Assembly: GCA_910578505.1 (NCBI GenBank)
Contig: CAJTPV010000002.1
Span: 1-64,000 of the forward strand
Length of the DNA stretch: 64,000 nt
Origin: an uncultured Oscillospiraceae bacterium
GTDB taxonomy: Bacteria > Bacillota > Clostridia > Oscillospirales > Oscillospiraceae
Direction of reading: 5' to 3'
The notes under the pieces were generated by a model. That model did not search any database. It saw nothing but the letters and a program-made list of their open reading frames with translations, and had not been told where the DNA came from. Both the position numbers and the translations under genes were made by a program. Shown piece by piece: positions 9,360-17,815 of the stretch; the stretch's first letter is position 1; each line of letters begins with the position of its first letter.

Positions 9360-12300
9360 ATGAAAACCACAGCCATACGGCGCTGGACGGCCCTGCTGCT
9401 GACGCTGGTCCTGGCGCTGAGTCTGACCGTCCCGGCCCTGGCGGATGAGGGCGGGGAGCCGACAGACGATAACGACCCGCCCAGCGGCGGAGCCAACACG
9501 GAGATCAGCGTCCGCGACGCTGTTTCCCTCAACCCCGGCGACAGCCTCCTGGTCACCGCCGCGGTGACCGGCAACAACAACGATACCCGCATCTCCTGGA
9601 CCTCTCAGGATAAAAACGTTGTAGCGACCGAGTACAACACCGATACCCTGGCGGATTCCTGCACCCTCCGGGCTCTCAAGCCCGGCGTAACAACGGTGGA
9701 GGTCAAGGCCAGCGACAGCGGCTATAAGCGCACCATCACCGTCACGGTCAACGGGATCTCCCTGCTCAAGGGCAACACCGTCACCGTGCCGGAAAACGGC
9801 AGCGTCTCCTGGGTCCGGGGCGTAGACTATGAGCTCTACGGCACCGCCGCCGAGGAGGGCACCACCGTCAGCCTTGTCAGCGACAAGGGCAACGTCACCG
9901 CCCGTGCCCTGCACAATGTGAACACCGGCAAGGACAACTGGGTCTTCAACGGCATGCGGCAGGGCGGGGCCCACGTCACTGCCCAGGCCCGGACCGCCCA
10001 GGGGGCCAACGCCGGCTCCTCCGTGGAGATCACGGTGACCGTGGAGGAGAACACCGCCACCACCATCACCCCGCCGGGGACCTACAGCACAGCCAATCCC
10101 CTCTGCTTCGCCTCCATCGAGTCCCAGATCGCGGCCCAGTGCCGGGAGATGATCCAGGACGCCAACAACAACCTGGTCTCCATCTCCAATGTCACCGTAT
10201 CCACCACCGAGGGCACCCTCTACCTGGGCTATAAGGACGCGGACAACCCCGGCGCAGGCGTGGGTTCGGGAATGACCTACTACGTGTCCACCTCCGGCGT
10301 GGGGCCCTATTTGAAGGACGTCTATTTCGTGCCCAATCCCCGCTTCACCGGCAGCAAGGCCACCATCACCTTCACCGGCAACAGCGCGGGGGGCCGCACC
10401 TTTAAGGGCAAGATCGCCGTCACCGTCACCGCCGGCAGCGGCGGCGGCACCGCCAGCGTCACCCTCAGCACCGCGGAGAATACGCCGCTGAAGCTGACCG
10501 CCACCCCCTTCTCCACCGCCTTCCGGCAGGTGTCCGGCGGCGCGCCGCTGCACTCCCTCACCTTCTTCCTGCCCTCGGAGTTCCAGGGCACGCTGTACCG
10601 GGACTATGTGGGGGAGAACAACTACGCCGCCAAGCTCACCGCCAGCGACCGCTTTACCCAGAGCGAGCTGAGCCGGGTCACCTTCGTCCCGGCCAAGGGC
10701 TATGTGGGCCCTGTGGTCATCGGCTTCGCCGGGTACACCGCCGCCGGGCAGCGCTACAACGGGCAGCTGACCGTGACGGTCAAGCAGAGCGTGGACGGCG
10801 GCATCACCTACAACGACGGCGGCCTGGGGCAGATCACCTTCAAGGAGTCGGACTTTGAGGACTACTGCCAGCGCCTGACCGGGGGCAAGCTGGGGTGGGT
10901 GTCCTTCACCCTGCCCGCGGCCAGCCAGGGCACGCTGTACTACAACTACGGCGGCGCGGACGCATCCAAGATCATGGTGGGGGACGTCTTCCCCTACCAG
11001 GGCACGCCCAACATCAGCTTTGTCACCATGGTCCCGGCGGACGGCTTCGCCGGCACGGCCAAGATCCTCTTCAACGGCGCCAGTGAGAGCGGCGCGGCCT
11101 TCAGCGGCACCGTGGACGCCAACTTCCAGTCCAGCGGCGTTGGCGGCGGCGGCGGCAGCACCGGCGGCGTCAGCGGCATGGACGTGGTCTACACCTGCCT
11201 GCCCGGCAGCTCTGTAAAGCTGTCGGCCAACGACTTCAACAACCTCAGCCAGTCCCTCACCGGCCAGCGGCTGCACTACATCGCCTTCCAGTCCCTGCCG
11301 GACCACACCCTGGGGGCCCTCTACCACAACCGCACCTCCGCCGGGGCCATCGGCAGCCGGGTCAGCGCGGGGACCAAGTACTTCAACAGCGCCGCGCCCT
11401 ATCTCATGAACCTCTCCTTCTGGGCCACGGAGAGCTTCCATGGGGACGTGGAGATCCCCTTTACCGGCGCGGCGGTCTCCGGCCAGACCTTCAGCGGCTC
11501 GCTGATCATCACCACCGGCGCTACCCACACCTATAACGCCGCCATCACCTACAACACCGCCGGCCGGTCCGCCGCCGCCTTTGTGGCCTCGCAGTTCGAC
11601 GCCCTCTGCCGCACGGCCACCAACTCGGCCCTGAACTACATCCGCTTCACCTCCCTGCCCACGGCCACCCAGGGCAACGTGTACTTTGACTACCAGCGGG
11701 CGGGCACGCCGTCCACCATCACCACCAGCGACAGCTACTATCTCAGCGGCGACCTGTCCATCTCCCGCCTCAGCTTCCTGCCCGCCCCCGGCTTCACGGG
11801 CACGGTGTCCATGGCCTTTACCGGCTGGGCCATCTCCGGGGCCCAGTTCCAGGGCACGGTGCAGGTCAATGTCAGCGGCGGCGTCAGCGGCACCACCGTT
11901 CTCTACACCACCAGCGGCTCCCCGGTGCGCCTGAGCGCCTACGACTTCAGCAACGTGGGCGGCGGCCAGCCGGTGAATATCACCTTTACCAGCATGCCCT
12001 ATGAGACCCAGGGCAAGCTGTACTACCAGTACACTAATCCCACCCACTACAGCTGGCTGGCCACGGCGGGGATGCAGTACGGCCTCAGCTCCGACCCGCT
12101 GCTGGCGAATCTGACCTTCATCCCCAAGGCGGGCTATCAGGGCACGGTAAAGATCCCCTACACGGCCACCAACACCACCGGCGGCACCTACACCGGCGAG
12201 GTGCAGATCGCGGTGGAGCCGTCCACCATCTCCAAGTACTTCAACGACCTCTCCGGCCAGGGCGCGGCCACCGTGGCGGCGGTGGACTTCCTGTACAGCC

Positions 12301-12782
12301 AGGGCGTGGTCAACGGCGTGCGGGAGGGCCAGTACGCGCCGGGCAGCAACATCCGCCGGGGCGACTTCTGCCTGATGCTGTACCGGGCCTTCCAGTTTGA
12401 CTCCGACGGCACCACGGCGGGCTTCCGGGACGTGCCGGACAGCGCCTACTACGCCCAGGCGGTAAACGTGCTGCGCTCCCAGGGCATTGTCATGGGCATC
12501 GGCGGCAACACCTTCAAGCCCAACGACTCCATCTCCCGCCAGGACGCGGCGCTGATGGTCCAGCGCACGCTGAAGGCCGCCGGTCTGAAGGCCGACGACG
12601 GCACGGCGGAGGACCTGGCGGGCTACGGCGACGCCGCCTATGTGGACGCCTACGCCCGCGGCGCGGTGACATGCCTGCTCCAGCAGGGCATTCTGCCCGC
12701 CAACGGCAGCAGCATCTCCCCCAAGGGGAACCTGACCCGCGCCGCCATGGCGGTCCTGCTGCACAGGGCGATGGCGAAGTAA
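9360..12782 (+). CDS. SLH protein with six extracellular repeats
   Basis: A 1140-residue secreted protein. The signal peptide is residues 1-29 (LVLALSLTVPALA). A Big2/Ig-like region spans about 45-215. Six repeats of roughly 105-125 residues follow to about 960, each with the pattern F.SLP..TQG.LYY.Y, then LSFVPAPGFTGTV, then FTG....G..F.GTV. Three C-terminal SLH modules (about 965-1140) include YFNDLSGQ, FRDVPDSAYYAQAV and GNTFKPNDSISRQDAA. SLH modules are C-terminal here, opposite to the preceding giant protein. AAAAAGGAG lies upstream. The repeats probably make an elongated stalk; binding partner unknown. Confidence 0.87.
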   Translation: MKTTAIRRWTALLLTLVLALSLTVPALADEGGEPTDDNDPPSGGANTEISVRDAVSLNPGDSLLVTAAVTGNNNDTRISWTSQDKNVVATEYNTDTLADSCTLRALKPGVTTVEVKASDSGYKRTITVTVNGISLLKGNTVTVPENGSVSWVRGVDYELYGTAAEEGTTVSLVSDKGNVTARALHNVNTGKDNWVFNGMRQGGAHVTAQARTAQGANAGSSVEITVTVEENTATTITPPGTYSTANPLCFASIESQIAAQCREMIQDANNNLVSISNVTVSTTEGTLYLGYKDADNPGAGVGSGMTYYVSTSGVGPYLKDVYFVPNPRFTGSKATITFTGNSAGGRTFKGKIAVTVTAGSGGGTASVTLSTAENTPLKLTATPFSTAFRQVSGGAPLHSLTFFLPSEFQGTLYRDYVGENNYAAKLTASDRFTQSELSRVTFVPAKGYVGPVVIGFAGYTAAGQRYNGQLTVTVKQSVDGGITYNDGGLGQITFKESDFEDYCQRLTGGKLGWVSFTLPAASQGTLYYNYGGADASKIMVGDVFPYQGTPNISFVTMVPADGFAGTAKILFNGASESGAAFSGTVDANFQSSGVGGGGGSTGGVSGMDVVYTCLPGSSVKLSANDFNNLSQSLTGQRLHYIAFQSLPDHTLGALYHNRTSAGAIGSRVSAGTKYFNSAAPYLMNLSFWATESFHGDVEIPFTGAAVSGQTFSGSLIITTGATHTYNAAITYNTAGRSAAAFVASQFDALCRTATNSALNYIRFTSLPTATQGNVYFDYQRAGTPSTITTSDSYYLSGDLSISRLSFLPAPGFTGTVSMAFTGWAISGAQFQGTVQVNVSGGVSGTTVLYTTSGSPVRLSAYDFSNVGGGQPVNITFTSMPYETQGKLYYQYTNPTHYSWLATAGMQYGLSSDPLLANLTFIPKAGYQGTVKIPYTATNTTGGTYTGEVQIAVEPSTISKYFNDLSGQGAATVAAVDFLYSQGVVNGVREGQYAPGSNIRRGDFCLMLYRAFQFDSDGTTAGFRDVPDSAYYAQAVNVLRSQGIVMGIGGNTFKPNDSISRQDAALMVQRTLKAAGLKADDGTAEDLAGYGDAAYVDAYARGAVTCLLQQGILPANGSSISPKGNLTRAAMAVLLHRAMAK

Positions 12783-12800
12783 GGAGCGGACAGACTTTTC

Positions 12801-12840
12801 AGAGCCGTCATCCCCGTTGTGGGGTGACGGCTCTGTTTTG
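12801..12840 (+). terminator. Rho-independent terminator
   Basis: A stem of AGAGCCGTCA(T)CCCC and GGGGTGACGGCTCT with a five-base loop and one bulged T, followed by GTTTTG. It closes the SLH-repeat gene. Confidence 0.85.
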
Positions 12841-12951
12841 ATTGCAATTTTGTGTCAAACCAGTCAAAAAACGGCAGCGGTAAAATCGCTTCCTCCGCAA
12901 ATACTAGCACCAGCGCGGATATTGCGCGAATTCAGGAAGGAGGAAGATCTG

Positions 12952-13440
12952 ATGAAAAAAGCTGTGATTTTTTTCGCGGCCGCTGTCCTTGTCCTTGCCC
13001 TTGCGGCCTGCGGCAACCGGGACAACAAGAACGGCAATGACAACACCGGCGTCACCACCAACGGAGGCCAGAACAGCGGCTCCGGTACCAACAGCGGCTC
13101 CGGCGCCAACGGCAGCGCGGGTACCAACAGCGGCTCCGGCTTTAACGGCAATGCGGGCGCCAACAGCGGCGCCAACATGGGCACAGCCGGGAACAACGGC
13201 TCCGCAGGCAGCGGCGGCGTATCCAACCGCGGCAACAGCGGTCTCAACGGCAACAACAGCACCGACGGCAGCGGGGACAACAGTCTGGCCAACGACGCCC
13301 GGCGGGCCATGGACGACGTGGGCGGCGCGGTAGACGACCTGCTGGGTACCGGTGAAAACGGCACCGCGGGCCGCACCAGCTTCCAGCGGATGCTGGACAA
13401 CGCCAAGGTCCACGACGCGGACGGCATCCTCACCCGTTAG
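12952..13440 (+). CDS. Gly/Asn/Ser-rich lipoprotein
   Basis: A 162-residue lipoprotein. The start at 12952 has AAGGAGGAAG just upstream; an earlier in-frame ATG has no such site. A type II signal peptide ends in LALAAC, with Cys20 as the lipidated residue. Residues 30-110 are a low-complexity tract of repeating NSGSG and NGNAG units, likely disordered. The last 55 residues are more ordered (DDVGGAVDDLLG, SFQRMLDNAKVHDADGIL) and might bind something. Homologues of this type sit near cell-envelope genes, but I do not recognise a function. Confidence 0.8.
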   Translation: MKKAVIFFAAAVLVLALAACGNRDNKNGNDNTGVTTNGGQNSGSGTNSGSGANGSAGTNSGSGFNGNAGANSGANMGTAGNNGSAGSGGVSNRGNSGLNGNNSTDGSGDNSLANDARRAMDDVGGAVDDLLGTGENGTAGRTSFQRMLDNAKVHDADGILTR

Positions 13441-13485
13441 CACAGCGGCCCCACCGGGCGGCTGCGGCATCCGCTGAAAAAAACT

Positions 13486-13537
13486 GGTACATGCCGGTAA
13501 AGCAGTCAAAACGCTTCACCGGCATGTACCGTTTTTT
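13486..13537. terminator. Bidirectional terminator
   Basis: A 13-bp stem of GGTACATGCCGGT (13486-13498) and ACCGGCATGTACC (13518-13530). T-runs follow on the plus strand (GTTTTTT), and A-runs before it give T-runs on the minus strand. It serves the converging lipoprotein and deacetylase genes. Confidence 0.9.
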
Positions 13538-13544
13538 ATGCAGT

Positions 13545-14891
13545 CTACTGGTCCAGCAGCCCCACCACGGTGAGGAAAAACTCCTGATGGGTGAATGCAT
13601 TCCGATTGACCAGCTCCGGCGTCTTGCCCAGCCGGGCGGCGCAGAACTGGGTCAGCTCAGGGCTGGTCACCGGGTCGCCGGGCCGGAAGCGGCCATTCAC
13701 CGCCGCCATCGCGCCGATCTCCACCGCACGGGCCGCCGCCGCCGCGTAGGGGTGCCGGGGCTCCAGGTCCCGGAAGGGGGCCCGCCCCGACCGCACCAGG
13801 GCGATCCGCTGCCGCACCGTCTCCCAGCCGAAGCTCATCATGGCCAGCTCCCCCCGGGTGAGCACGGCGTCGGGCCGGATGGTGTTGTCCTGATAGGCCA
13901 CGCACCACCCACGGCCCAGCAGCCGCCGGGCCGCGGCCCCGGCGCCGCTCTCCGGCGGCACGTCCCGGAAGGGGGACTTCTCCAGCAACTCCGACACCGT
14001 CACGATCCGGTAGCCGTGGTCTGTCAGCAGCTGCAGCTGCTTGTCCAGGCCGTCGGCCACCGGCGTGCGCCGGGCCATGTTGCACCCGTCCTTCTGAAAG
14101 ATGATCTGCCCGCAGAAGGCGTCCGGCGTCTCCAGCAGCAGCCGCTCCATGGGCCGCCACGTGGCCTCCACCTCCGCCTCATAGGTGTCCAGGGGCAGCC
14201 AGCCCGCGCCGTCGAAGCTGGCCGCCATATACTGGTAGCCCAGCAGGGCGTAGGCGTCGTAGCTGGAAAAGCCGCCCCGGATGCCGTCTACATAGTGGGG
14301 GGGACGGGCCAGCCGGATGTGATAGCCCCACTGGGACTCCAGCAGCGCGTGGAGCCGCCGCAGGTCGTCCACCACAGGCTCCAGGCCCCCCAGGTACTTC
14401 CGCTGGCCATATACCAGGGGCTTCCAGCCAAAGAGCACGTGGGAATAGGTGTGGCTGGTGATCTCGTGGCCGCCGGCCAGCAGGCGGGCAATGAGGTCCG
14501 GGCAGTTCACCGCGCCGCCGTGCTTGTCCTGGTGGAAATCCGGGTAGTGGTCATAGGACACGCCGCCCCAGGAGGCGGAGCCGTGCTTGCCCGGCTTGTC
14601 CGGATAGTTGGCGGAGGTGTCCCCCACCACGTCGAAGGTGCCCTTTGCGCCGTAGCGCTCCAGGGTCTCCGCCAGCACCAGCGTCAGGGCCTTGCCCCGG
14701 AAGTGGTCCGGCACCGGGGGCAGGCGGCTGGGGCCGTCGTCAAAGGTCATGGCGCAGATGCGCTCCGCAGTGGCCACCCGCTCAATGCGCCGGACCGGGG
14801 ATAGGAACACAGGGGTGCGCTCCTTGATCTGATCCTGAAAACGGTGCTTCGCTTTTTTGGCTAAGCCAATGCCTTTTGTCACAAGAGACAT
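13545..14891 (-). CDS. NodB-type polysaccharide deacetylase with SLH-like C-terminus
   Basis: A 448-residue protein. The NodB homology domain shows MTFDDGPS (48-55, catalytic/metal Asp51-Asp52) and the metal site HEITSHTYSH (142-151; His147 and His151). From about residue 320 two SLH-like modules follow (YQDNTIRPDAVLTRGELAMM and a second ending NGRFRPGDPVTSPEL). Such enzymes deacetylate peptidoglycan, chitin-like or other N-acetylated glycans. No clear signal peptide is seen: the N-terminus is Lys/Arg-rich without a hydrophobic core, odd for an SLH protein. GGAGGTC precedes the ATG, which lies 13 bases inside the upstream PHP gene, so translation is coupled. Confidence 0.82.
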   Translation of the reverse strand: MSLVTKGIGLAKKAKHRFQDQIKERTPVFLSPVRRIERVATAERICAMTFDDGPSRLPPVPDHFRGKALTLVLAETLERYGAKGTFDVVGDTSANYPDKPGKHGSASWGGVSYDHYPDFHQDKHGGAVNCPDLIARLLAGGHEITSHTYSHVLFGWKPLVYGQRKYLGGLEPVVDDLRRLHALLESQWGYHIRLARPPHYVDGIRGGFSSYDAYALLGYQYMAASFDGAGWLPLDTYEAEVEATWRPMERLLLETPDAFCGQIIFQKDGCNMARRTPVADGLDKQLQLLTDHGYRIVTVSELLEKSPFRDVPPESGAGAAARRLLGRGWCVAYQDNTIRPDAVLTRGELAMMSFGWETVRQRIALVRSGRAPFRDLEPRHPYAAAAARAVEIGAMAAVNGRFRPGDPVTSPELTQFCAARLGKTPELVNRNAFTHQEFFLTVVGLLDQ

Positions 14892-15625
14892 GAGGGAGAC
14901 CTCCTTGGGTTACAGATATCCAGCGCGGCACAGTAGGCGGCATAGAGGGCCGCCCTGGGCAGGTACTTCCAGCCGGCCCGCCGGGCCTTGGTCCACTGGG
15001 ACAGCCCCTTGCGGAAATGGGGGGTATTGCGGCACAGAACAGCCCTGCCGCCTGCTGCCGCCGCCTGCCGCAGGGCGGGGAGCGTCAGGGCGTCCGCCGT
15101 CAGGACTGTGTAGGCATTGCCCACCTCCGCCGCGTCGTGGGCGTCGCTGCCGCCCACGCAGGGCAGGGCCCACCGGCGGGCAAGGCCGGCGGCCTTCTCA
15201 TTGGCGTCCGGGACCTTGAAGGCGGCGCGGGCGTTGGCGGTCTCCACGCCGTCAAAGGCTGCGGCCAGGTCCTCCGGCTTTGCGCCGGGCCTCTGGAAGG
15301 GGTGGGCCAGCACCGCCAGTCCTCCGCAGCGGTGAATCGCCTCCACCGCGGCCTCCGGCGGCGGCAGCGGGCCGGACATGTCCAGGTCCAGGGGCCGCTC
15401 CAGAAACAGGGCCGTGATGTGGCCCGCCTGGGTGGACACCTCGCAGCCGGGGATCAGCAGGACGCCGTCCAGCGCCGCCGGCGCCGGGGTGCAGAGGTTG
15501 TGGTCCGTAACGGCCAGGGCGTGGAGCCCCCGTGCCCTGGCGGCGGCGGCCAGGGCCGGCAGGGCGGAGCGCCCGTCCGGGGAGGCGCTGGTGTGGACAT
15601 GCAGGTCCGCTTTGAACTCGCTCAT
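14879..15625 (-). CDS. PHP-domain metal-dependent hydrolase
   Basis: A 248-residue protein of the PHP family (polymerase and histidinol phosphatase). The metal-ligand motifs are all present: HVH (9-11), TDHN (40-43), Glu62, AHPF (107-110) and GSDAH (159-163). The start at 15625 shares an ATGA junction with the ATP-grasp gene, so a longer upstream reading frame is rejected. Family members are phosphoesterases or phosphatases acting on small molecules or nucleotides. The substrate is unknown; tight coupling to an ATP-grasp ligase and a NodB deacetylase suggests the three act in one pathway, perhaps cell-wall related. Confidence 0.85.
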   Translation of the reverse strand: MSEFKADLHVHTSASPDGRSALPALAAAARARGLHALAVTDHNLCTPAPAALDGVLLIPGCEVSTQAGHITALFLERPLDLDMSGPLPPPEAAVEAIHRCGGLAVLAHPFQRPGAKPEDLAAAFDGVETANARAAFKVPDANEKAAGLARRWALPCVGGSDAHDAAEVGNAYTVLTADALTLPALRQAAAAGGRAVLCRNTPHFRKGLSQWTKARRAGWKYLPRAALYAAYCAALDICNPRRSPSCLL

Positions 15626-16797
15626 GGACGCCGCCCCCTTCGCAGCAGAGAGCCCAGGTACGTCAGGCCGGGCCGGGGGTCCCCCCACTCGAACAGCCCG
15701 TCGGCCACCGCCGGGTTCAGCAGGTCCAGCGCCGCCCTGACCGCCGGCCCCGGCTGGCCCTGCCGGAGACACCCCGCCGCCGACAGCAAATCCGAGGCGG
15801 CAAAGATCATCTTCCGCGGCAGCGGTCCGGCCAGCGCCGGCAGGGGGACGGCGGCGTCCGGATTGCCGCTGTTCCAGGCCAGGGTACACCACAGCAGGGG
15901 GATTCGGCTGCGGGAGACCCGTGTCAGCGGAAACGTCCCCCAGATGCGGGGGTTGGCCTCCAGCAGCCGGGGCGCGCCGCCGGCGTCCTCCTTGAACTCA
16001 AACATGGTCAGGCCCGTCAGCCGGATCTCGGCGGCAAGGCGGGCGGCCATCTCCAGCAGGTCCGGCCGCTCCACGCACCGGCAGCAGGAGGACGGCCCGC
16101 CGGCGGCGGGGTACTCCCGCACGCGCAGGTGGCAGATGGAGGCCAGCACCTCCCCCTCCCAGGCCAGGATGGAGCAGCCCAGCCCCCTGCCGGGCAGCCA
16201 GGTCTGGAGCACAGGCGGCTCCCCGGCCAGGGCGAGAAAGTGGCGGTAGGCCTGTTCCGCCGCCTCCGGCGTACGGGCGACGGCATAGCGGTCCCCGGCG
16301 GACAGCCCCAGCTTCTCCCCGCACACCGGCTTGACGACACAGGGCAAGGGCAGGCGGGCGGCCAGCTGGGGGATCGACTCCTCCGGCCCGCGGGAGAAGC
16401 TCTCCGGCACAGGGATGCCCAGCCGCCGGGCCAGGGCCGCCAGGCGGGTCTTGCTGTTGAGCAGGTCCAGCTGCTCCCGCGACGGGACGCACAGACCGCA
16501 CACAGCGGAAAACCGCTCCGGCTGGCCGGCAATGGCCGCCAGGGTCGCCGCGCCCACAGGCAGCAGGGCGGGGCGGCAGCGGTACTGCCCGCCAACGGCC
16601 CGGCAGAGCCGGACCAGGGCCTCCGGGTAATCCGCATCCGGAAGCCAGACGTGGCGGCCGCTCCAGCGGGAGACGGCCCCCGGCGCGGGACGGCGGCTCT
16701 CCCGCTCACAGGTGATGACGTCCACGCCGGCCTGGCCCAGATCGCGGATCAGGGCCAGGGACATGCGGTAGTGGACGTCGGTGACAATCGTGACCAT
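15622..16797 (-). CDS. ATP-grasp carboligase family protein
   Basis: A 391-residue enzyme of the ATP-grasp fold, which joins a carboxylate to an amine or similar nucleophile through an acyl-phosphate. The nucleotide-binding VVKP is at 154-157. The metal-binding LLEANPRIWG (278-287; Glu280, Asn282) is intact, so activity is likely. Residues 1-110 form a pre-ATP-grasp Rossmann-like domain. The start at 16797 follows GGGAGGTCC. The closest general group is the 'predicted ATP-dependent carboligase' set; the substrate cannot be told. First gene of a three-gene overlapping operon with PHP and NodB-SLH genes. Confidence 0.83.
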   Translation of the reverse strand: MVTIVTDVHYRMSLALIRDLGQAGVDVITCERESRRPAPGAVSRWSGRHVWLPDADYPEALVRLCRAVGGQYRCRPALLPVGAATLAAIAGQPERFSAVCGLCVPSREQLDLLNSKTRLAALARRLGIPVPESFSRGPEESIPQLAARLPLPCVVKPVCGEKLGLSAGDRYAVARTPEAAEQAYRHFLALAGEPPVLQTWLPGRGLGCSILAWEGEVLASICHLRVREYPAAGGPSSCCRCVERPDLLEMAARLAAEIRLTGLTMFEFKEDAGGAPRLLEANPRIWGTFPLTRVSRSRIPLLWCTLAWNSGNPDAAVPLPALAGPLPRKMIFAASDLLSAAGCLRQGQPGPAVRAALDLLNPAVADGLFEWGDPRPGLTYLGSLLRRGRRP

Positions 16798-16858
16798 ACA
16801 GGGGACCTCCCGGTGGGTATCAGGATCGGGCAGGCCTGCTTTGCCGCCCATTGGTGGT

Positions 16859-16887
16859 AGTATACTACAAAAAGCGCCCATGGACAA
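16859..16887 (-). promoter_or_regulatory. Promoter of the ATP-grasp operon
   Basis: On the minus strand TTGTCC (-35) and TATACT (-10) are 17 bases apart, about 60 bases before the ATP-grasp start. The -10 lies inside a perfect 12-bp palindrome GTAGTATACTAC (16857-16868), which could be an operator. Confidence 0.6.
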
Positions 16888-16971
16888 GGGCGGACCAAGA
16901 AAAAATGCTGTCCGAGCAGGTGGGGAGGACCCCTCCGCCCGCTCAGGAGGAGGAACGCTCTTCCTGTACGG

Positions 16972-17022
16972 ATAAAAGCGCGCCGCCTCCCGTGACCGGA
17001 ATCTGTCACAGGGAGGCGGCGC
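16972..17022 (-). terminator. Terminator of the polyferredoxin gene
   Basis: A long stem of GCGCCGCCTCCCGTGAC (16980-16996) against GTCAC-A-GGGAGGCGGCGC (17005-17022). On the minus strand it is followed by GCTTTTATCC. It lies just after the ferredoxin stop codon. Confidence 0.8.
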
Positions 17023-17040
17023 ACACAGCGCGCTATGTAC

Positions 17041-17430
17041 TTATTTTTCCTCCACAGCCAGGATGCCCATGGGACACGCCTTCGCGCAGATGCCGCAGGC
17101 AATGCACTTGCTGGGGGTCTTGGCCTCAGGGGCCATGACCATAACGTGCATGGGGCAGGCCTCCACGCACTTGCCGCAGCCGACACACTTCTTCTTGTCG
17201 ATCATGTACACGCCCTTGGCATTCTGGGAGATGGCGCCCTCGGGGCAGGTGCGGGCGCACTTGCCGCACATGATGCAGCTGTTGACCTTCGGCTCGCCGT
17301 CCGGCTTGGCGGTGATGCGGATGCAGCTCAGATCGGGGTCAAACTTTTTGTAAAAAGCTTCCGAACACGCTCTTACACAGGACAGGCACGCCTTGCAGGG
17401 GTACTCTTTGCTTACGGTTAATTTTTTCAT
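17041..17430 (-). CDS. Polyferredoxin with three [4Fe-4S] motifs
   Basis: A 129-residue iron-sulfur protein. Cysteine sets are CKACLSCVRAC (residues 12-22, irregular), CIMCGKCARTCP, CVGCGKCVEACP and CIACGICAKACP. The last three are standard 4Fe-4S binding sets; the first lacks the final Pro and may bind a cluster with other ligands. The start at 17430 follows GGAGG. It stands alone between terminators, so its redox partner is not evident from context; electron carrier for anaerobic oxidoreductases is the likely role. Confidence 0.85.
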   Translation of the reverse strand: MKKLTVSKEYPCKACLSCVRACSEAFYKKFDPDLSCIRITAKPDGEPKVNSCIMCGKCARTCPEGAISQNAKGVYMIDKKKCVGCGKCVEACPMHVMVMAPEAKTPSKCIACGICAKACPMGILAVEEK

Positions 17431-17489
17431 TTGAAGAAAGCCTCCAATACTGAATGATTCTTCTTCTATCCTACCAGATGTATTGTTAA

Positions 17490-17576
17490 ATTGCAAACAA
17501 TATTTTTGGGTTTGAAGAAATTTCTTTGGGCGAACTGTTCCAACCCGTTATTATGATTACCGGCAAGAAGAAATGA
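17490..17576 (+). pseudogene. Possible remnant of a holin-like type I toxin frame (copy 1)
   Basis: A short open frame with no usable start codon. It ends in GELFQPVIMITGKKK and a TGA at the base of the hairpin that the antisense RNA copies. Small type I toxins of Firmicutes typically end in a hydrophobic stretch followed by Lys residues. Here the transmembrane part is too short, so I read it as a deletion relic. Family assignment is from memory of the layout and is tentative. Confidence 0.35.
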
Positions 17577-17652
17577 CCGCCCCCTGGTACGGATAGCGGT
17601 CATTTCATAATTCGTACTAAGGGCTAACCGCTTGTCGCGGCGCTCCTTCTGT
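17562..17652 (-). ncRNA. Putative antitoxin-like antisense RNA, copy 1
   Basis: Predicted transcript of about 90 nt, starting roughly seven bases after the -10 of the promoter at 17659-17687. It ends in the strong hairpin AAATGACCGC (17571-17580) / GCGGTCATTT (17596-17605). Its 3' end is complementary to the end of a small frame on the other strand, the arrangement of type I antitoxins. A near copy lies at 17724-17809. Confidence 0.5.
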
Positions 17653-17658
17653 TTTTTT

Positions 17659-17687
17659 ATTATACGTACCCGCTGCCTCTCTGTCAA
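17659..17687 (-). promoter_or_regulatory. Consensus sigma-A promoter, copy 1
   Basis: Minus-strand TTGACA (17682-17687) and TATAAT (17659-17664) with a 17-base spacer: a perfect consensus promoter. It drives no protein gene; the only product is the short structured RNA. Confidence 0.85.
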
Positions 17688-17693
17688 TCCACG

Positions 17694-17735
17694 GTTGTTG
17701 GAGTCTGTTATCAGATTTTCAGCAAGAGGAAATGA
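17694..17735 (+). pseudogene. 3' remnant of a holin-like type I toxin gene (copy 2)
   Basis: The frame ends VVGVCYQIFSKRK and a TGA, very like the C-terminus of small hydrophobic 'holin-like' toxins (hydrophobic helix, aromatic, basic tail). Upstream the frame runs into the promoter of copy 1, so the toxin N-terminus and start are missing. It overlaps the 3' end of antisense RNA copy 2. Confidence 0.45.
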
Positions 17736-17809
17736 CCGCCCCCAGCCACGGATAGCGGTCATTTCGATGACTTAATCCGGGACTAACCGCTTGTCGCAGC
17801 GCCCCCTCT
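17724..17809 (-). ncRNA. Putative antitoxin-like antisense RNA, copy 2
   Basis: Second copy of the antisense unit. It shares with copy 1 the promoter, a GCGACAAGCGGTTAG block and the terminal hairpin AAATGACCGC (17730-17739) / GCGGTCATTT (17755-17764). The loop and flanks differ between the copies, as in diverged type I loci. Confidence 0.5.
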
Positions 17810-17815
17810 GTTTTT

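Noticed and set aside
8928-12764. Long minus-strand open frame opposite the repeat SLH gene
   Set aside because: Same signature of a shadow frame; the plus-strand gene has signal peptide, repeats and SLH modules.
13050-13260. Short repeats that might suggest a CRISPR array
   Set aside because: They are in-frame NSGSG-type codon repeats of a lipoprotein, with no regular spacers.
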